NCBI GenBank assembly: GCA_030686995.1
Contig: CM060704.1
Location: 175,581,718-175,645,717 of the forward strand
Direction of reading: 5' to 3'
Length of the DNA stretch: 64,000 nt
Origin: Artemisia argyi
Taxonomy: Eukaryota; Streptophyta; Magnoliopsida; Asterales; Asteraceae
The position numbers were made by a program, and so were the translations under genes. Shown piece after piece: positions 1-11,949 of this stretch (position 1 is the first letter of the stretch; the number at the start of each line of letters is the position of its first letter). The notes under the pieces are model-generated. The model made no database searches. It was not told the origin of the DNA and saw only the letters and a list, made by a program, of their open reading frames with translations.

Positions 1-1477
1 GTTGTTGCTCCTCAGCCTTCTGGATCAAGCGGTTCACAGAATTCGAAAGGCTTTTCAATGTTTTTTCATGAAGCTCCTGCTCTTCATGAAGTTGCAAAAC
101 ATACTGTCGAAGATCTTTATCATTTTCCGGTTGATTAGTGTTTTTCCGCTTCAAACAACGGAGACAATACATCATAAATAAAACACACATCATAAAGAAA
201 CATGGGATTAGTGATATCATCTTGCATGTTACCACAACTGCCTTCTGAACATCTATTAAAAAGTTCAGAATTATGAATTTCAAATTCTCGATGACAACCT
301 TGCATTTGCGGCTACGAAAAGGAATTGGTATACTACTCTGTTTCCAATCTGAGAACTTCTGAATCCAGTAGCTCTCTGTTTCAAAGACCATTTTATGGTT
401 CCAAATTTGTTTTATGGACATCTTAAAGCTTAAGGCTGCAAAACATCTAGAAAGTGGTGCAATTGTGGCCACTACTACTCCAATAAATTGTGTTACGAGA
501 ATCACTGACATTGACCACTGATAATCTGACTCACAGTACTTACTTTTCAACTTAGGCCTAATTTTTAACACCGTAAAAATGTGCAAGATAGTGCTTAAAA
601 CACATATTACCCCAGAAGCAGAGGTTGTAGCAGAGCACACTGTAATGAATTGAGGACTGCCGGTTCCCCCCATGATCCAATATTTGCTTACATGTTGCTT
701 TAGCTCCTCAGGAGTTAAACGTCCCGATTGTTTTGCGTTTAAAGCTCTAGCACGAACTTGGTATTTCGATTCTATTATCTGCTTGGACTTTAGAATAGCT
801 AAAGATGAACATATATGTATAATCAGCAACATCAGTAGCAAAGTCACGTAGACTGTTGCTGTTATTTTATTGAGATTTACATATGTGCCCAATGACTCAG
901 GGTCAATATCAGGTTTAACAATCTTGTAGATCCTAACTTTTTCTTCATATGAAACGACACCTGTTGCTATTTGAATGCAGATGTTTACAACCAAAGTGAT
1001 TACCAGAATAACCAAAGCTATGATATTTGTAAATAGTTCCTTGCTGTCCATTGTTGCTAAAGAAGGCAATAAATTAGCCATCATGGAGCACATGAACGCC
1101 AGGCTTCCAAGCTTTGCCACTTGGTCAACATTACCAGGCATTGAAGTAGTTAGATCCACGGGCAACTTCATAGCAACAGCTATCACGGTAAGGGAAGCGG
1201 CATTTATAGTGAAGTATTTGCATGGAAACCATAGCTTTCTAGCTCGTAAACCATGCAATAAATCACCCACCATTGCAAGAATACAGATCAGAGATGCTAA
1301 AGCGATATACATCCCAATCCATAACATAGGTTGGCTATATTTGCTTTCCTCTTCTGATCTGTATATTCCCCTTGTGTAATTGGTCAAGGAATATATCAGA
1401 TTTTTTGGAACGTTGTAAGGTTCACCCGAGAGTTGATCCACAATTTCAAGATAATCAAATGTTGAGTTGGAGCCCAT
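1..1477 (-). CDS. Multi-pass membrane protein of unknown function, 3' end outside window
   Basis: I translated the minus strand from the ATG at 1477 and found 492 uninterrupted codons that leave the window at base 1 without a stop, so the gene is partial. The protein starts MGSNSTFDYLEI. I see about eight hydrophobic stretches, at residues 51-74, 88-106, 121-141, 148-173, 203-229, 277-304, 322-349 and 412-438. A charged tail follows (residues 440-492) rich in Glu, Lys and Gln with heptad-like spacing (QLHEEQELHEKTLKSL), which could be a coiled coil. No signal peptide or catalytic motif is evident. No intron is needed in the visible part. I do not recognise a named family; it resembles the uncharacterised multi-TM proteins that occur in clusters in plant genomes. 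The upstream region (1519-1740) is duplicated at 4925-5160, which fits a locus prone to tandem duplication. Confidence 0.8.
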   Translation of the reverse strand, partial: MGSNSTFDYLEIVDQLSGEPYNVPKNLIYSLTNYTRGIYRSEEESKYSQPMLWIGMYIALASLICILAMVGDLLHGLRARKLWFPCKYFTINAASLTVIAVAMKLPVDLTTSMPGNVDQVAKLGSLAFMCSMMANLLPSLATMDSKELFTNIIALVILVITLVVNICIQIATGVVSYEEKVRIYKIVKPDIDPESLGTYVNLNKITATVYVTLLLMLLIIHICSSLAILKSKQIIESKYQVRARALNAKQSGRLTPEELKQHVSKYWIMGGTGSPQFITVCSATTSASGVICVLSTILHIFTVLKIRPKLKSKYCESDYQWSMSVILVTQFIGVVVATIAPLSRCFAALSFKMSIKQIWNHKMVFETESYWIQKFSDWKQSSIPIPFRSRKCKVVIENLKFIILNFLIDVQKAVVVTCKMISLIPCFFMMCVLFMMYCLRCLKRKNTNQPENDKDLRQYVLQLHEEQELHEKTLKSLSNSVNRLIQKAEEQQ

Positions 1478-1760
1478 AGTTATGTTTCTCCGAGAAACAA
1501 AGAAATTTATGTGAGATGACTAAAGCTGGGTGTAATCAGACAGTAACAAGTTATTGTTTGTTTAAATGATATAGAGGATGTTAGAATATTGTACAAAATC
1601 CTGCTTTTAAAATTGCATGAATGACCAAATTGAATCACTACCAAAAAGCGGGAATGAATGTGACTAGCACAAAGCAAATGCATGATAGTGTCATGTGTTT
1701 TTTATCGCATATATTCCATCCATCACCTATGGTATACAAGAAACTTTTGTTTTCATCAAC

Positions 1761-3318
1761 GGGTTTTGTCCGTACAATAGCTCTATACTTTTCAAAATGT
1801 ACCGATATGGTACGTGTACTTTTTTTATTGCCCGGATGGTATGTGTACTTTCGGTTTTGTTTTAATGTGGCCACTTTTTGACCGGATACCGGGTGCACCG
1901 GCTAGCAATGTCCCAACTTGTGACGTGGGTTTTATTTTGTCCGTACAATAGCTGTTTACTTTCTCAAATGTCCCGATATGGTACGTGTACTATTTTTCGT
2001 CACTTGTGATTTGTTTCTTTTGCAAAATAGGTCCTTTGCGATTTTTTTCAATCGTTTTCATCCGTTTTCATCCGTTTTTGTACGTTTTCATCCGTTTTTA
2101 TAAGTTTTCGTCCGTCTTTATTCGTTTTCATCCGTTTTCGTTCGTTTTCATCCGTTTTTATTTGTTTTCATCCGTTTTCATTCGTTTTCGTTCGTTTTTA
2201 TCCGTTTTCAATCGTTTTCGTCTATTTTTATCCATTTCTACCCGTTTTTGTATGTTTTTTTATCCGTTTTTATACGTTTTATTTGTTTTCATCCGTTTTC
2301 GTCCATTTTCATCCGTTTTCAATTGTTTTCGTCCGTTTTTGTAAGTTTTTATATGCTTTCATTCGTTTTCATCCATCTTCATCCGTTTTTCGTTCTTATC
2401 CGTTTTAAGAGCATCTGTTATGCAAAAAGCTTTAAAAGGCTTTTACTATTTAAAAAAGTCTTTGTAAATGGATTTTATGTATTGTGTTGAAAGCTTTTTT
2501 ATAAGCCTTTTAGAAAGACTTGTGAAACACAAAGTCTTTCCTCAAACCTTGTTCATTAAATATGAAATGCATTTAAGGCATTAAATGCAAAAAGTCTTTC
2601 CTCAAACCTTGCATTGTTGATGCTCTAAAACGTATAAAAACGGATGAAAATAAATGAAAACGGATGAAAATGGATGAAAACGAATGAAAACGTTTTAAAA
2701 CGGATGAAAACAAATGAAAACAGATGAAAATGAATGAAAACGTATTAAAACGGATGAAAACAGATAAAAACAAATTAAAACGGATGAAAACAAATGAAAA
2801 CGGACAAAATGAATAAAATGGATGAAAACAAATGAGAACGAATGAAAACGGATGAAAACGAATAAAAGCGGATGAAAACGATTGAAAACGTATAAAACGG
2901 ATGAAAACAAATGAAAACGGATGAAAACGAATGAAAACGTATTAAAACGGATGAAAACGGATGAAAACAAATAAAAACAGATAAAAACGGATGAAAACAT
3001 ACAAAAATGGATATAATCGGATAAAAATGGACAAAAACGGATGAAAACGGATGAAAACGAATGAAAACGGACAAAAAAGTACACGTACCATATCGGGACA
3101 TTTGAGAAAGTAGGTGCCTATTGTACGGACAAAACCCACGGTAATATGCTGACTGGGCATGCCACGTCAGCAAAAACATTAGTAACAGGTAAAAAAACGA
3201 AAATGTGGCCTTATTAACACGAAACCTAAAGTACACGTACCATCCGGGCAATAAAAAAAGTACACGTACCATATCGGTACATTTTGGAAAGTACACAGCT
3301 ATTGTACGGATAAAACCC
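1761..3318. mobile_element. Palindromic (foldback) Mutator-like element with minisatellite arms
   Basis: The left end (gggttttgtccgtacaatag) is repeated inverted at the right end (ctattgtacggataaaaccc), and the arms remain complementary throughout. Flanks are TTTCATCAAC (1751-1760) and TTTCATGAAC (3319-3328), a 10-bp target duplication with one mismatch, which fits Mutator-like transposition. Each arm has a unique outer part with two sub-copies of a motif around 'ccgatatggtacgtgtac', then a minisatellite. The left arm (2045-2405) is built of units like cgttttcatc; the right arm (2629-3075) is the reverse complement, ggatgaaaac. There is no coding capacity: the Phe-rich ORFs here are only translations of the repeat. 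A Harbinger MITE sits at the apex. Confidence 0.75.
2409..2625. mobile_element. PIF/Harbinger-type MITE at the apex of the palindromic element
   Basis: Terminal inverted repeats GAGCATCTGTTATGCA and TGCATTGTTGATGCTC are flanked by TAA on both sides (2406-2408, 2626-2628). The 3-bp TAA/TTA duplication and the GAGCATC ends fit Tourist-like Harbinger MITEs. It is inserted exactly where the two arms of the surrounding palindrome meet. Confidence 0.75.
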
Positions 3319-3328
3319 TTTCATGAAC

Positions 3329-4650
3329 TATTGGGATGTATCCCCCACCAGAAAATGAGTGTAGAAAATATTCCTTTTGTCTTTCAGCTTACAGTATAAC
3401 ACAGTTTACAGTATAATACATATAAATTTTTATAGACTATCTCTACTAATTTTTTTAAGATTTCTTAAAAATTATATTTTAAGCATTTACAAATTATTAA
3501 GCGCTATGTACACTCAAATAATACTCCAACATATAAAAGTATATGACTTGTCAACATCTAATTGATGTTATTATTAAAGCACTCCTAAAATAAAAAATAC
3601 AAGTTATTTACCTTATTATACAAACTAATATAACACAAAATGTATTCTCATTTTCAAAATAAAGATAAAAACTAAATTTTTTTGCTAACATGTTGTTTGG
3701 GATTGCGATTGGGTCTGAATTATCTAATTTCGACATTCAAAAATGCTTAAAACCCGTTTTTTGTGCTTGTCAAAAGACTTTTGATAATCAATGATTAGTG
3801 TTTGTAGATCTTCAAAGTGCAAAAGTCAAAAAACTCCGTTAATCCTTTTTGTAAAACGTGATTATGGCATCCTATCCTATATACCAAAATACCCTCACTA
3901 AAAAAGAGCAAATGAACAAATATATAATAAAACACATGGAGAAGTAACTTTCATAAAGATGAAGAAAATGAGTGGGTAATGAGAGGCGATGTATATATTA
4001 ATATAGTAGGGTTTTTGTAATCAAGTAGGCTCCGTCAACTTTGGCTTCTTCAATATTTATTTTGGTAGCAATATTTGTTTTAGTTAAATAAACCATGTCA
4101 AATGTTCATTTATAAAAGCAATAACGTAGCTATATTCATTTTAGTTAACTAAATTGTTATAAGTCATAGAAAAGTGCACTGATGTATCATGTACGTTAAA
4201 TTCAATTAGTTCAAAAATATAGTAACATCTTTTTTAGTCATTAATTGTATTCAATTTGAGTTGACTTATATATACATTAGTATCTAATGAAGTAACTCAA
4301 ATAATGTATTAGGAATCAACTCCTTGATATTTATTTTAATTACAGTAAACCCGTCGAAAGCTTTTTCTATAGTGTTATATGTTTTCGCCGAAAGTTATAG
4401 TTAAATGTATATGTCGTTACATTGCGCGGGTACCATACTAATATATATATAATGTGGGAAGTGATCCAATAAGAAGAAAACTAAAATGAGAAGAATAAGA
4501 AGGATTTATAGCCACACATTTTAAATAGCATGGAGAAAATTAAGGGGAGATGCATATAATTTTATAAATGCATCTGAAATATGTGGTTGTGGTTTCTTCT
4601 TATCCTTCTTATTTTAATTTTTCTTCTTATTTGATCCTAACTCTATTAAA
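3329..4650. other. AT-rich spacer with a short foldback MITE
   Basis: I see no gene here. A probable MITE of about 185 bp spans roughly 4455-4640, with inverted ends gtgatccaataagaagaaaa and tttttcttcttatttgatcc. The motif ttgcgcgggtaccatacta near 4424 resembles a degraded Helitron hairpin end. The rest is unassigned AT-rich sequence. Confidence 0.4.
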
Positions 4651-5206
4651 TGTTTGCGATTTTAGAGTTATCAACTTTTTAAATGATTATAATTTACCGG
4701 AGACCGATGAGATTTTATGTGAAGCTCGAATACGAGTTGAGAGGTGTAGAGCGGACACTCGTCTGAGCTACCGCTAAACTTTCAACCACATAGTATTACA
4801 CCAACACACTAGAGAAGAGTACAAATACGATTCAAATAAAGGCTTGGTCACACGAACTTTTTGATTTTACAGATTAACTACTTACAAAACGGACATTCAC
4901 TTTGGTGAATAGTGATGGTTCTAAGTAAAGCTGGGTGTAGTTAGATGATAACAAGTTATAGTTTCTTTAAATGATATAAAGGATGTTAGAAATTCATACA
5001 AAATCCTGCTCTTAAAGTTGTATGAATGAAAAAATTGAACCAAAACTCTTCATTAAAGTTGTATGAATGTGACTAGCATAAAGCAAATGCTTGATAATTT
5101 CATATGTTTTTTTATTGCATTCGGATCCACCACCTGGGTATCCAATAATCTTTTGTTATCATTATTATTCCTTTGTGAAAAACACTTCTCAAAAGCATTT
5201 AAAAGT

Positions 5207-5207
<1 letters not shown>

Positions 5208-5240
<33 letters not shown>
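5208..5240. repeat. Poly-T tract
   Basis: An uninterrupted run of T about 32 bases long lies immediately before the MITE at 5253. Confidence 0.9.
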
Positions 5241-5252
5241 TTTAAACACTAA

Positions 5253-5497
5253 AGGGCCCTTTGGTTGGGGTCGTGGGATTGGACTCAAAACCCTCCCCAC
5301 CACATTATTTTTCTCTCTTACACTTATTTTTTGGTCCATGTCACACAATTCTCTCTTTCTCTCTTTTATTTAATTTTTTTCTTATTATAAAATTATATTT
5401 TTTAATTAAAATTTTCTCACTTCATTTAAATTAAATCCAAATCCAAATTCAAATTCAAATTTTAATCTTAATCCTAAACCACAAACTAAACGGGCCT
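5253..5497. mobile_element. PIF/Harbinger-type MITE
   Basis: The ends AGGGCCCTTTGGTT and (inverted) AGGCCCGTTTAGTTTGTGG are flanked by TAA on each side (5250-5252, 5498-5500). These are the characteristic ends and target duplication of Tourist-like elements. There is no coding capacity. Confidence 0.75.
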
Positions 5498-5640
5498 TAA
5501 AAGTTGTTATTCACAAAATGTAACATATAGATATGTGTTGGCATGCAAAACACAAACAATTCAAGTGTTTTACAAAATGTAATTGTATTATTCACATATT
5601 AACAAGTGCATTTACATTTAAGTACAAAAAGACAAAATTT

Positions 5641-5777
<137 letters not shown>

Positions 5778-6040
5778 CTGTTTGTGATTTTAGAGTTATC
5801 AATTATTTTAAGTGATTATAATTTACCAAGAGATCAATGAGATTTCATGTTAAGCTCAGATACAAGTTGGGGAGGTGCATAGCGGCCATTCGTTTGAGTT
5901 ATTGCTAAACATCGACCACATAGTATTACACCATATGATTCAAATAAAGGCTTGGTCATACAAACTTTTGAGTCTACAGATGAACTAGATACCAAAATTG
6001 ACATTCCCTTTATGAATGTTGATGCATAGGAGTTTTTAAA

Positions 6041-6957
6041 GAAATTAGCGAACAACTTCTCTTTCTTATTTTTTTTAACTGTAAAAGTGGTTATAATTTA
6101 TTAATTTATATACTAGCGTGATGCTGCATATTACACTACCCAAAAAGTTACACAACAAAACAGAGGCCCCTATAATAGTGCACTAGACATCTATCAAGAA
6201 AGCAATGTGTCTTATTTCAGACTACTTTAAAGGGGGTATTAGATTGTCCATAAACATCACATTTGTTTCATTGATTCATTCCTAAATTGATAGAAATGGT
6301 ATTAAAGAAAACCTCGTGGAAGCATATAAAATAAGACATTATTTGCTGAAAAAAAAATTGTGATAAATCTATTTGGCAGTGCCTTATTACTTGAAGAACA
6401 ATAATGCATTTAGGAAGAGCAATGCATTAAGTAATCACGCCATTCATTTATAAATGCCAAATTATCTGGATTCATGCTTGGAAGTTCGTGATCGTGAAGG
6501 TTGCTGATTATCTGTGTAGTCTCGCCAAGAAGTTATGCTACTGTAAGAACATTATTCTCCTTTTTCTCTATTGCAATCGCATGGCATTTCATTATAATGA
6601 CTTGGGGATTGATGAGACAAGCAATCAATATGTCACCTATCGTTAATGATACTCAGTCATCTATCATTAATGATAATGTAAAAAAGTAGTTGCTTCTGGC
6701 TAATATCATCAATATTTTCATGGTAAGAAAGCAAAATTGTTTTGGTAATTCGATACATTAAGTTGCACAAAAAGACATGACGATGGAACCACTATCATTT
6801 GTGCTTCCAATATTCTTACATTCCACCTAATGGAGATAAGAGAAATGAAGACAAGAACAATCACATGATCATCATCTCAGAAATCTAATCCAACTACCTA
6901 CAACATTACAAAAGCTTGGTGAGATCTAATAGTACGTAAATATCTTATTTGAGCTAG
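6041..6957. other. No recognisable gene
   Basis: The sequence is unique-looking and AT-rich. A 62-codon ORF (6501-6689) has a hydrophobic start but no recognisable similarity, and I do not support it as a gene. Confidence 0.4.
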
Positions 6958-7330
6958 TGTAGAAATAGTCAACTCAGTTAGAAGTTAGTTAGCTTCTTTA
7001 TCCCGCTTGTATATAACCAGTTGTAATGCCTCATTTTAGTTCAATAATGAAACAATCATTTCACAATTCTTTATGTTTGCTCATTATGGTATCAGAGCTG
7101 ACTCACGGTATCTAACAAAGTCCCAACAAATTCCTAACAAACTCCGATCAATTTAACAAACTTCAAACTATCTTCTCCGGTGAATTCAAATCTGGCTAAT
7201 TTTTATCAATTTTTCAAATTCAGGTCACCAATCATTCTTATAATTAATCAAATTTAACAATCTTTAACCTTTATTCAAAAATTAAGACAAATTCCAACCA
7301 AAATTCAAGTGCAAATTGTAGGGTATTGGT
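6958..7330 (+). mobile_element. 5' end of a Ty1/copia retrotransposon: short LTR plus primer-binding site
   Basis: A putative 126-bp LTR begins TGTAGAAATAG at 6958 and ends TTTGCTCA at 7083, with a TATA-like tatataa in between and an AATAATGAAAC stretch typical of small copia LTRs. Three bases later comes TGGTATCAGAGC (7087-7098), the primer-binding site complementary to the initiator methionine tRNA. A short leader follows (to about 7330) and then unrelated sequence, so only the 5' end survives. No gag or pol reading frame remains. Confidence 0.7.
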
Positions 7331-8727
7331 GATTACCTACATGGCCTATAAAACATTCACAGCAAAAAATAAACAAGCAAAGGGTATGCAGACAAAACCC
7401 TAATATCAAGATATCCTAATCAGAGATATAACCAAAACCTAATATGTATAAAGGGTGTTTATAGAGTTACTTACTTGTTCTTGCAAGATGTAAGCTTCAA
7501 CTCTTGACTACAGTCAGCTCCATGTACAAAATTGCCTTCTCCTTCTTGATGCCTTCCTGTTTGGTCGATATACGGGGTTTATGGGGAGAATCACTACTTG
7601 GGTTGCATTAGGTATCCACCGGTACCATACAAGTAAATATATATGTCATGAATAAAGACCATTTTACCCTTCTATAAGAATTGTAGAATCGTAGATGGGG
7701 TGAATACAGTCTTTTCAACTTATTTAAAGTTTAAGAATTTTAAGTCTCCAAGTTCGTATAAGGGTGTGCAAACAATCAACAAATATAAGAAAGTGTAGAG
7801 AAAGAGACACCAAGATTTATACTGGTTCGGGATGAGGGGTTTAGATCCTCCATACGTCCAGTTTCAAATTCACGACACCTATACTATTCAATAGTGCAAT
7901 CCTTGCGGTGAATTAAACCATTACAAACTTTACTCCACTGATACGCACAAAGATCGGTGCACAAAGAAGAGCTACTACCCAACGAAGTTTCGCACTCGAA
8001 AACACCCACAAGAATCTCGCAATTTGACCTAACCACTAAGACGATAAAGAACTTCCCCCTAAGGAAGCAACAAACCCCAAACTTGACCTTCACCTGTTCA
8101 AGACTTGACCACTAAGGTACAATACTTTTACACCCTTTGCTTATCAACAAACGGATAAGACTTTACAAATGAAAAACGAGTTTGTAAGTGCTTGGTATAA
8201 CCTAACCTAGCCTAGGGACTCATCCTAATAGATGAGAGTAGAAGAAGACTCTCGACACAACATACAAGAGTGGATTAGGTTCTTATGGTTCTTCTCATAT
8301 GAAGAACTGATCTTTCAATGCTATAATAAGAAGATGTTAACACACAAGTAGATTGAAAGACTAGAGGGACTAGAGAGAATAAAATTCCCAAAAAGACCAC
8401 CAAACTTCCGCCATTTCTAGAACCATTGCACAATTACTAAGACAAAATGTTGGGCATATCGTACGGGGTGGTTGGATATTTCTCGGTTGATTGGAGGCTC
8501 AAGGATTGCTCTAAATCCTTACACTTGACTTATTGTAATTTCTATTATAGGTAAATACTTCAAATTTGCAAGATGACAATGTTTACGATTTGCGTTGGAA
8601 CTTTGTTCATTGTTAAAATTGATATGGAGTAATTTCGTGTTCATGTCCGGATTGATGTGATCTATTGACATGCAGTGTTTGGAATTTTTAGTAATGTTGA
8701 AATATGATTTTGCTTATGAGCTTTTAT
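7331..8727. other. Probable decayed retroelement sequence, no intact gene
   Basis: A stretch around 7790-8110 (with caccaagatttatactggtt and an alternating run of short pyrimidine-rich segments) has the look of a retroelement LTR or leader, but I find no partner copy, primer site or coding frame. The 69-codon minus ORF at 7884-8093 is not supported. Confidence 0.35.
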
Positions 8728-8912
8728 TAGAGGTGGCAATTCGTGCCCATAATAAAAAAATAGCTAATTTGGGCTAATTTGTAGATTTGGGCACATTTAG
8801 TCCCCTCTTTTTTTGAAATGGACATCTATGACCCATTTAAAACATAAATGGGCATTAATGGGTACATATTTTCTCTCAATTGGATAACATTATAATTCTT
8901 TTTAAAGAAAAA

Positions 8913-9003
<91 letters not shown>

Positions 9004-9178
9004 ATGTATATATATTTAATTTTTCAAATATAAATAAGGTGTTATGTTTCAAGAATTTATTTCGTCGTTTTGGGTATTTTCTAAATTGATTCGTATAATA
9101 TTAGCCCGTTTGGCTCGTGCCCGTTTAGCCCATCCTCATTTGGACCGTGGCCCGTACTCGCTCGTTTTGCCACCTCTA
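8728..9178. mobile_element. hAT-type MITE with internal (TA)n
   Basis: The ends TAGAGGTGGCAATTCG and (inverted) TAGAGGTGGCAAAACG are flanked by 8-bp near-matches GCTTTTAT and GTTTGTAT (six of eight identical), consistent with an old hAT insertion. Subterminal repeats of gggcta/gcccgt type occur near both ends. A (TA)n tract fills about 8914-8999. Confidence 0.65.
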
Positions 9179-9186
9179 GTTTGTAT

Positions 9187-11693
9187 GAATTGAAATGTGT
9201 CTAAATTTCTTGTTGGAGAATCATAATCGGATTTATAGGTCGAAAGGATTTCTTGTTATGATTTATTCCAAATTATTAATGCACGAATGTATTTGGAGTT
9301 AAATAGACTTGCAACGAATAAAGAGTATAAGTCAAAAGGACACTTAGAAACAAATTGGCTAAAATCATACTTCTCACAAGTAGCTCGTAATGACTTGGTT
9401 TTCAATAATGTTCAATGGTATAAAGCGTGCATTAGTCTAAACCATTTATATGCAATTTTTATTATATGATCAATTGACTTGGAATTGTGAGACTTTGGTT
9501 TTATGTGCCATTGCTAGCTGTTTATCAAAATATTCGAACACTCCGTTGAAATAGGGATCTAGTTTTGAACATGTGCTTTTTATTATTTGATTGCAATTTC
9601 GTCAAATTCCGTTTAAAAACAACTTTTTTGGTATTTTAGGCTGTGACAACCAATTTACCTTTTGTGCATCTTAATTTTCCACAATACTTAATTCCTTCGG
9701 ACTATCTCGACTTACCAATACAACCTAACTATGAATGACATGGGTATACTTGCTCGTATGTGTTTATTTTATAGTTTATCGGTTCTGTAAATCTTGCTTA
9801 TAAATTTAAAACTATATAAAACACATCACCCACTAGTTTTATTGTCTCTAAATAATACCGATTGACATATTATTTATCATAGAATGCATACCTAGATTTA
9901 AATAAAAGACATAATTAACACAACCAAGTCATTATCTAATGTTGATCCTGAGAGCTACTTCGAGAATCAAATTGGGTCTATCCTAAGGGTTAAAACATGA
10001 CACAAGGCAAAAAGGCTTCTTCGGACTTCGTGTCTTCTCAGCATAGCTTGTAATTCTCCTTGATCCTAATGGAACTTCTTTCCTCTATGCTCTAATGGGT
10101 CTCCACTCTCTCCGTACTCTATAGGTTTTTCTACTTTAGGCTTCCTCGTGTCACGTCCGTCTTGGTTTACATTTAATTTAAAAGTTATTCTACTTTACTG
10201 AATTAAACTACAAGAGTCAATACTAAAGGTATGCATGCCTCCTATAAACCTAAAACATGAAAATATAAACAAAGTAACTACTACATCCCAGCCATGCAGT
10301 ATATATTTTTGGTCTATGACTCAGGCTCGTGTCATGCATGATTTAAATAAAGCATGAAATTACTAATAACAAATTACATGTGAAACCAATTAAGCTATAG
10401 TTTTTAGTACCTACTACACATGCACATGACCGCATGTGTAGCCCATCCTAATTGTACATGCAAACCACGAGTTTCACCCATATTGTTGCACACTAATGCA
10501 ATATTTCATTCTCCAATAATGATGGTTCTTACCCTATTGCTTCATGTTGCCAATTTAGGAAACATTTACTGATGAACATGTAATTATACATATAGTTTAT
10601 ATCATGATACCTTATGAGGTCTAATTTTATACATTTTTAGGGGTCATTTAGCCTTTAAAATTCATAAACTTTGAATAATTTATTGCCTTGAATTGATTTT
10701 TTTTGTGTTTTAGGTACTTAGGAGAACAAAGGCTCGAAATGTACAAGTTTTGTTATTGAACGACGAAGAACGAAGAAAAATGACAAATTCAGCAACGTGG
10801 CCGACATCTCTAACGTGGTCACCAATTCAGCGTAGAAAGTGCAATTGGAGACGACCTAGCTCACGGAGTCAGAAGCACAACTCGACGGCGTCATGACCCA
10901 TAAGGTAATGCCGTCACATGTGGTGGTGGAGAAACGATACCCAAGTTGGACAGTAAGCTGACGGTGTCACACCCTTAAGCTGACGCCATCGCCATCAGTA
11001 TTCTAAATACAAACATATATTTTTCACTAGAAGGGTACCTGCATAATGCGGCGATGGGTACCCGAGGACTGTTTGTGGCGAGTAAATATTTTCATTTTAA
11101 ACCTTCCTTATATAATATTATCTCAAATACTTTAAAACGTAGCAAATATATGTTTTTTAAAAGTAGAACATTTAAATTATTAATAGTGTAATGTGTGTTT
11201 AGAAGTTGAGATGAAACAGTTAGTTTGTAGGCTTTATACATATGAAATATGCATTAAAAGGTAGTTAATTGGGCTGTTATAGCACATTGATTAAATTGAC
11301 TATTCCAAGTTAATGAGGTTTATAAGTATTAGTGGCTCCTACAATTAAAGATATTAAAATTCATAATGTAACTTAACTCCTATTCATATATAAGTAGTTT
11401 GAAATCCTTCCAATTAAATAAATATTTTTGGTCTTATTTTTTTCAAACTTCCTTTTTAGGAATGGCCTAAATGCATTATAATGTAGTTAAGATAAGATTA
11501 TTATGTGTGGAACTTTGGAGGAACTTTTGTACTCGAACATAAGTTGACTTTTATTAGTTTTCTAGGCCTTGTTACCCCTTAAAGACCTTATGTATTGTTG
11601 TGATGAGTTATATCATCAATTAATCAATCATGATAATTGATAACGCTAAAATTATACATATTTTCTTCCGCATTTATGTGCCTTTTCTATATA
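9187..11693. other. Degraded transposon-derived sequence, no gene seen
   Basis: No open frame with recognisable similarity is present. The part at 10620-11030 continues in style on the far side of the Helitron pair (12721-13160), suggesting one old gypsy-type element split by later insertions. A hairpin-like motif at 11029-11075 (ctagaagggtacctg, then ggcgatgggtacc) resembles a Helitron 3' end on the minus strand. Confidence 0.35.
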
Positions 11694-11945
11694 TTAGACG
11701 AGTACCCGTGTATAGCAACGGGATTTTATAACGGTAGCCGATAAATAGTTGTAGTGATATTTTGGTTACACAAAATGACTTAATTTAAACAAAAATGATT
11801 TAACGAAAGCTAGAAAATATAAACACAATACTATAAAAACTTGGTAGTTTCAATATTTCCTTTATTAGGTTTAGTTTTCACTATTTCCTTTATTAGTTTA
11901 AGTTTTCACATTTCACTTTTGTATGTTTTTCCGTTATAATATAGA
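11694..11945 (-). mobile_element. Mini-Helitron, copy 1
   Basis: Read on the minus strand the element starts TCTATATTATAACGG and ends with a hairpin (CCCGTTGCTATACACGGG), then TACTCGTCTAA. A 5' TC, a hairpin about ten bases before the end and a CTRR terminus are the hallmarks of Helitrons. There are no terminal inverted repeats and no target duplication; an A precedes the 5' end, as expected for A|T insertion. At 252 bp it has no coding capacity. Confidence 0.65.
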
Positions 11946-11949
11946 TAGA

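Noticed and set aside
975..1379. 134-codon plus-strand ORF
   Set aside because: It is antisense to the 492-codon minus-strand membrane protein, which has a consistent multi-TM pattern.
1985..3296. Phe-rich ORFs on both strands
   Set aside because: They are translations of the cgttttcatc minisatellite in a palindromic transposon, not proteins.
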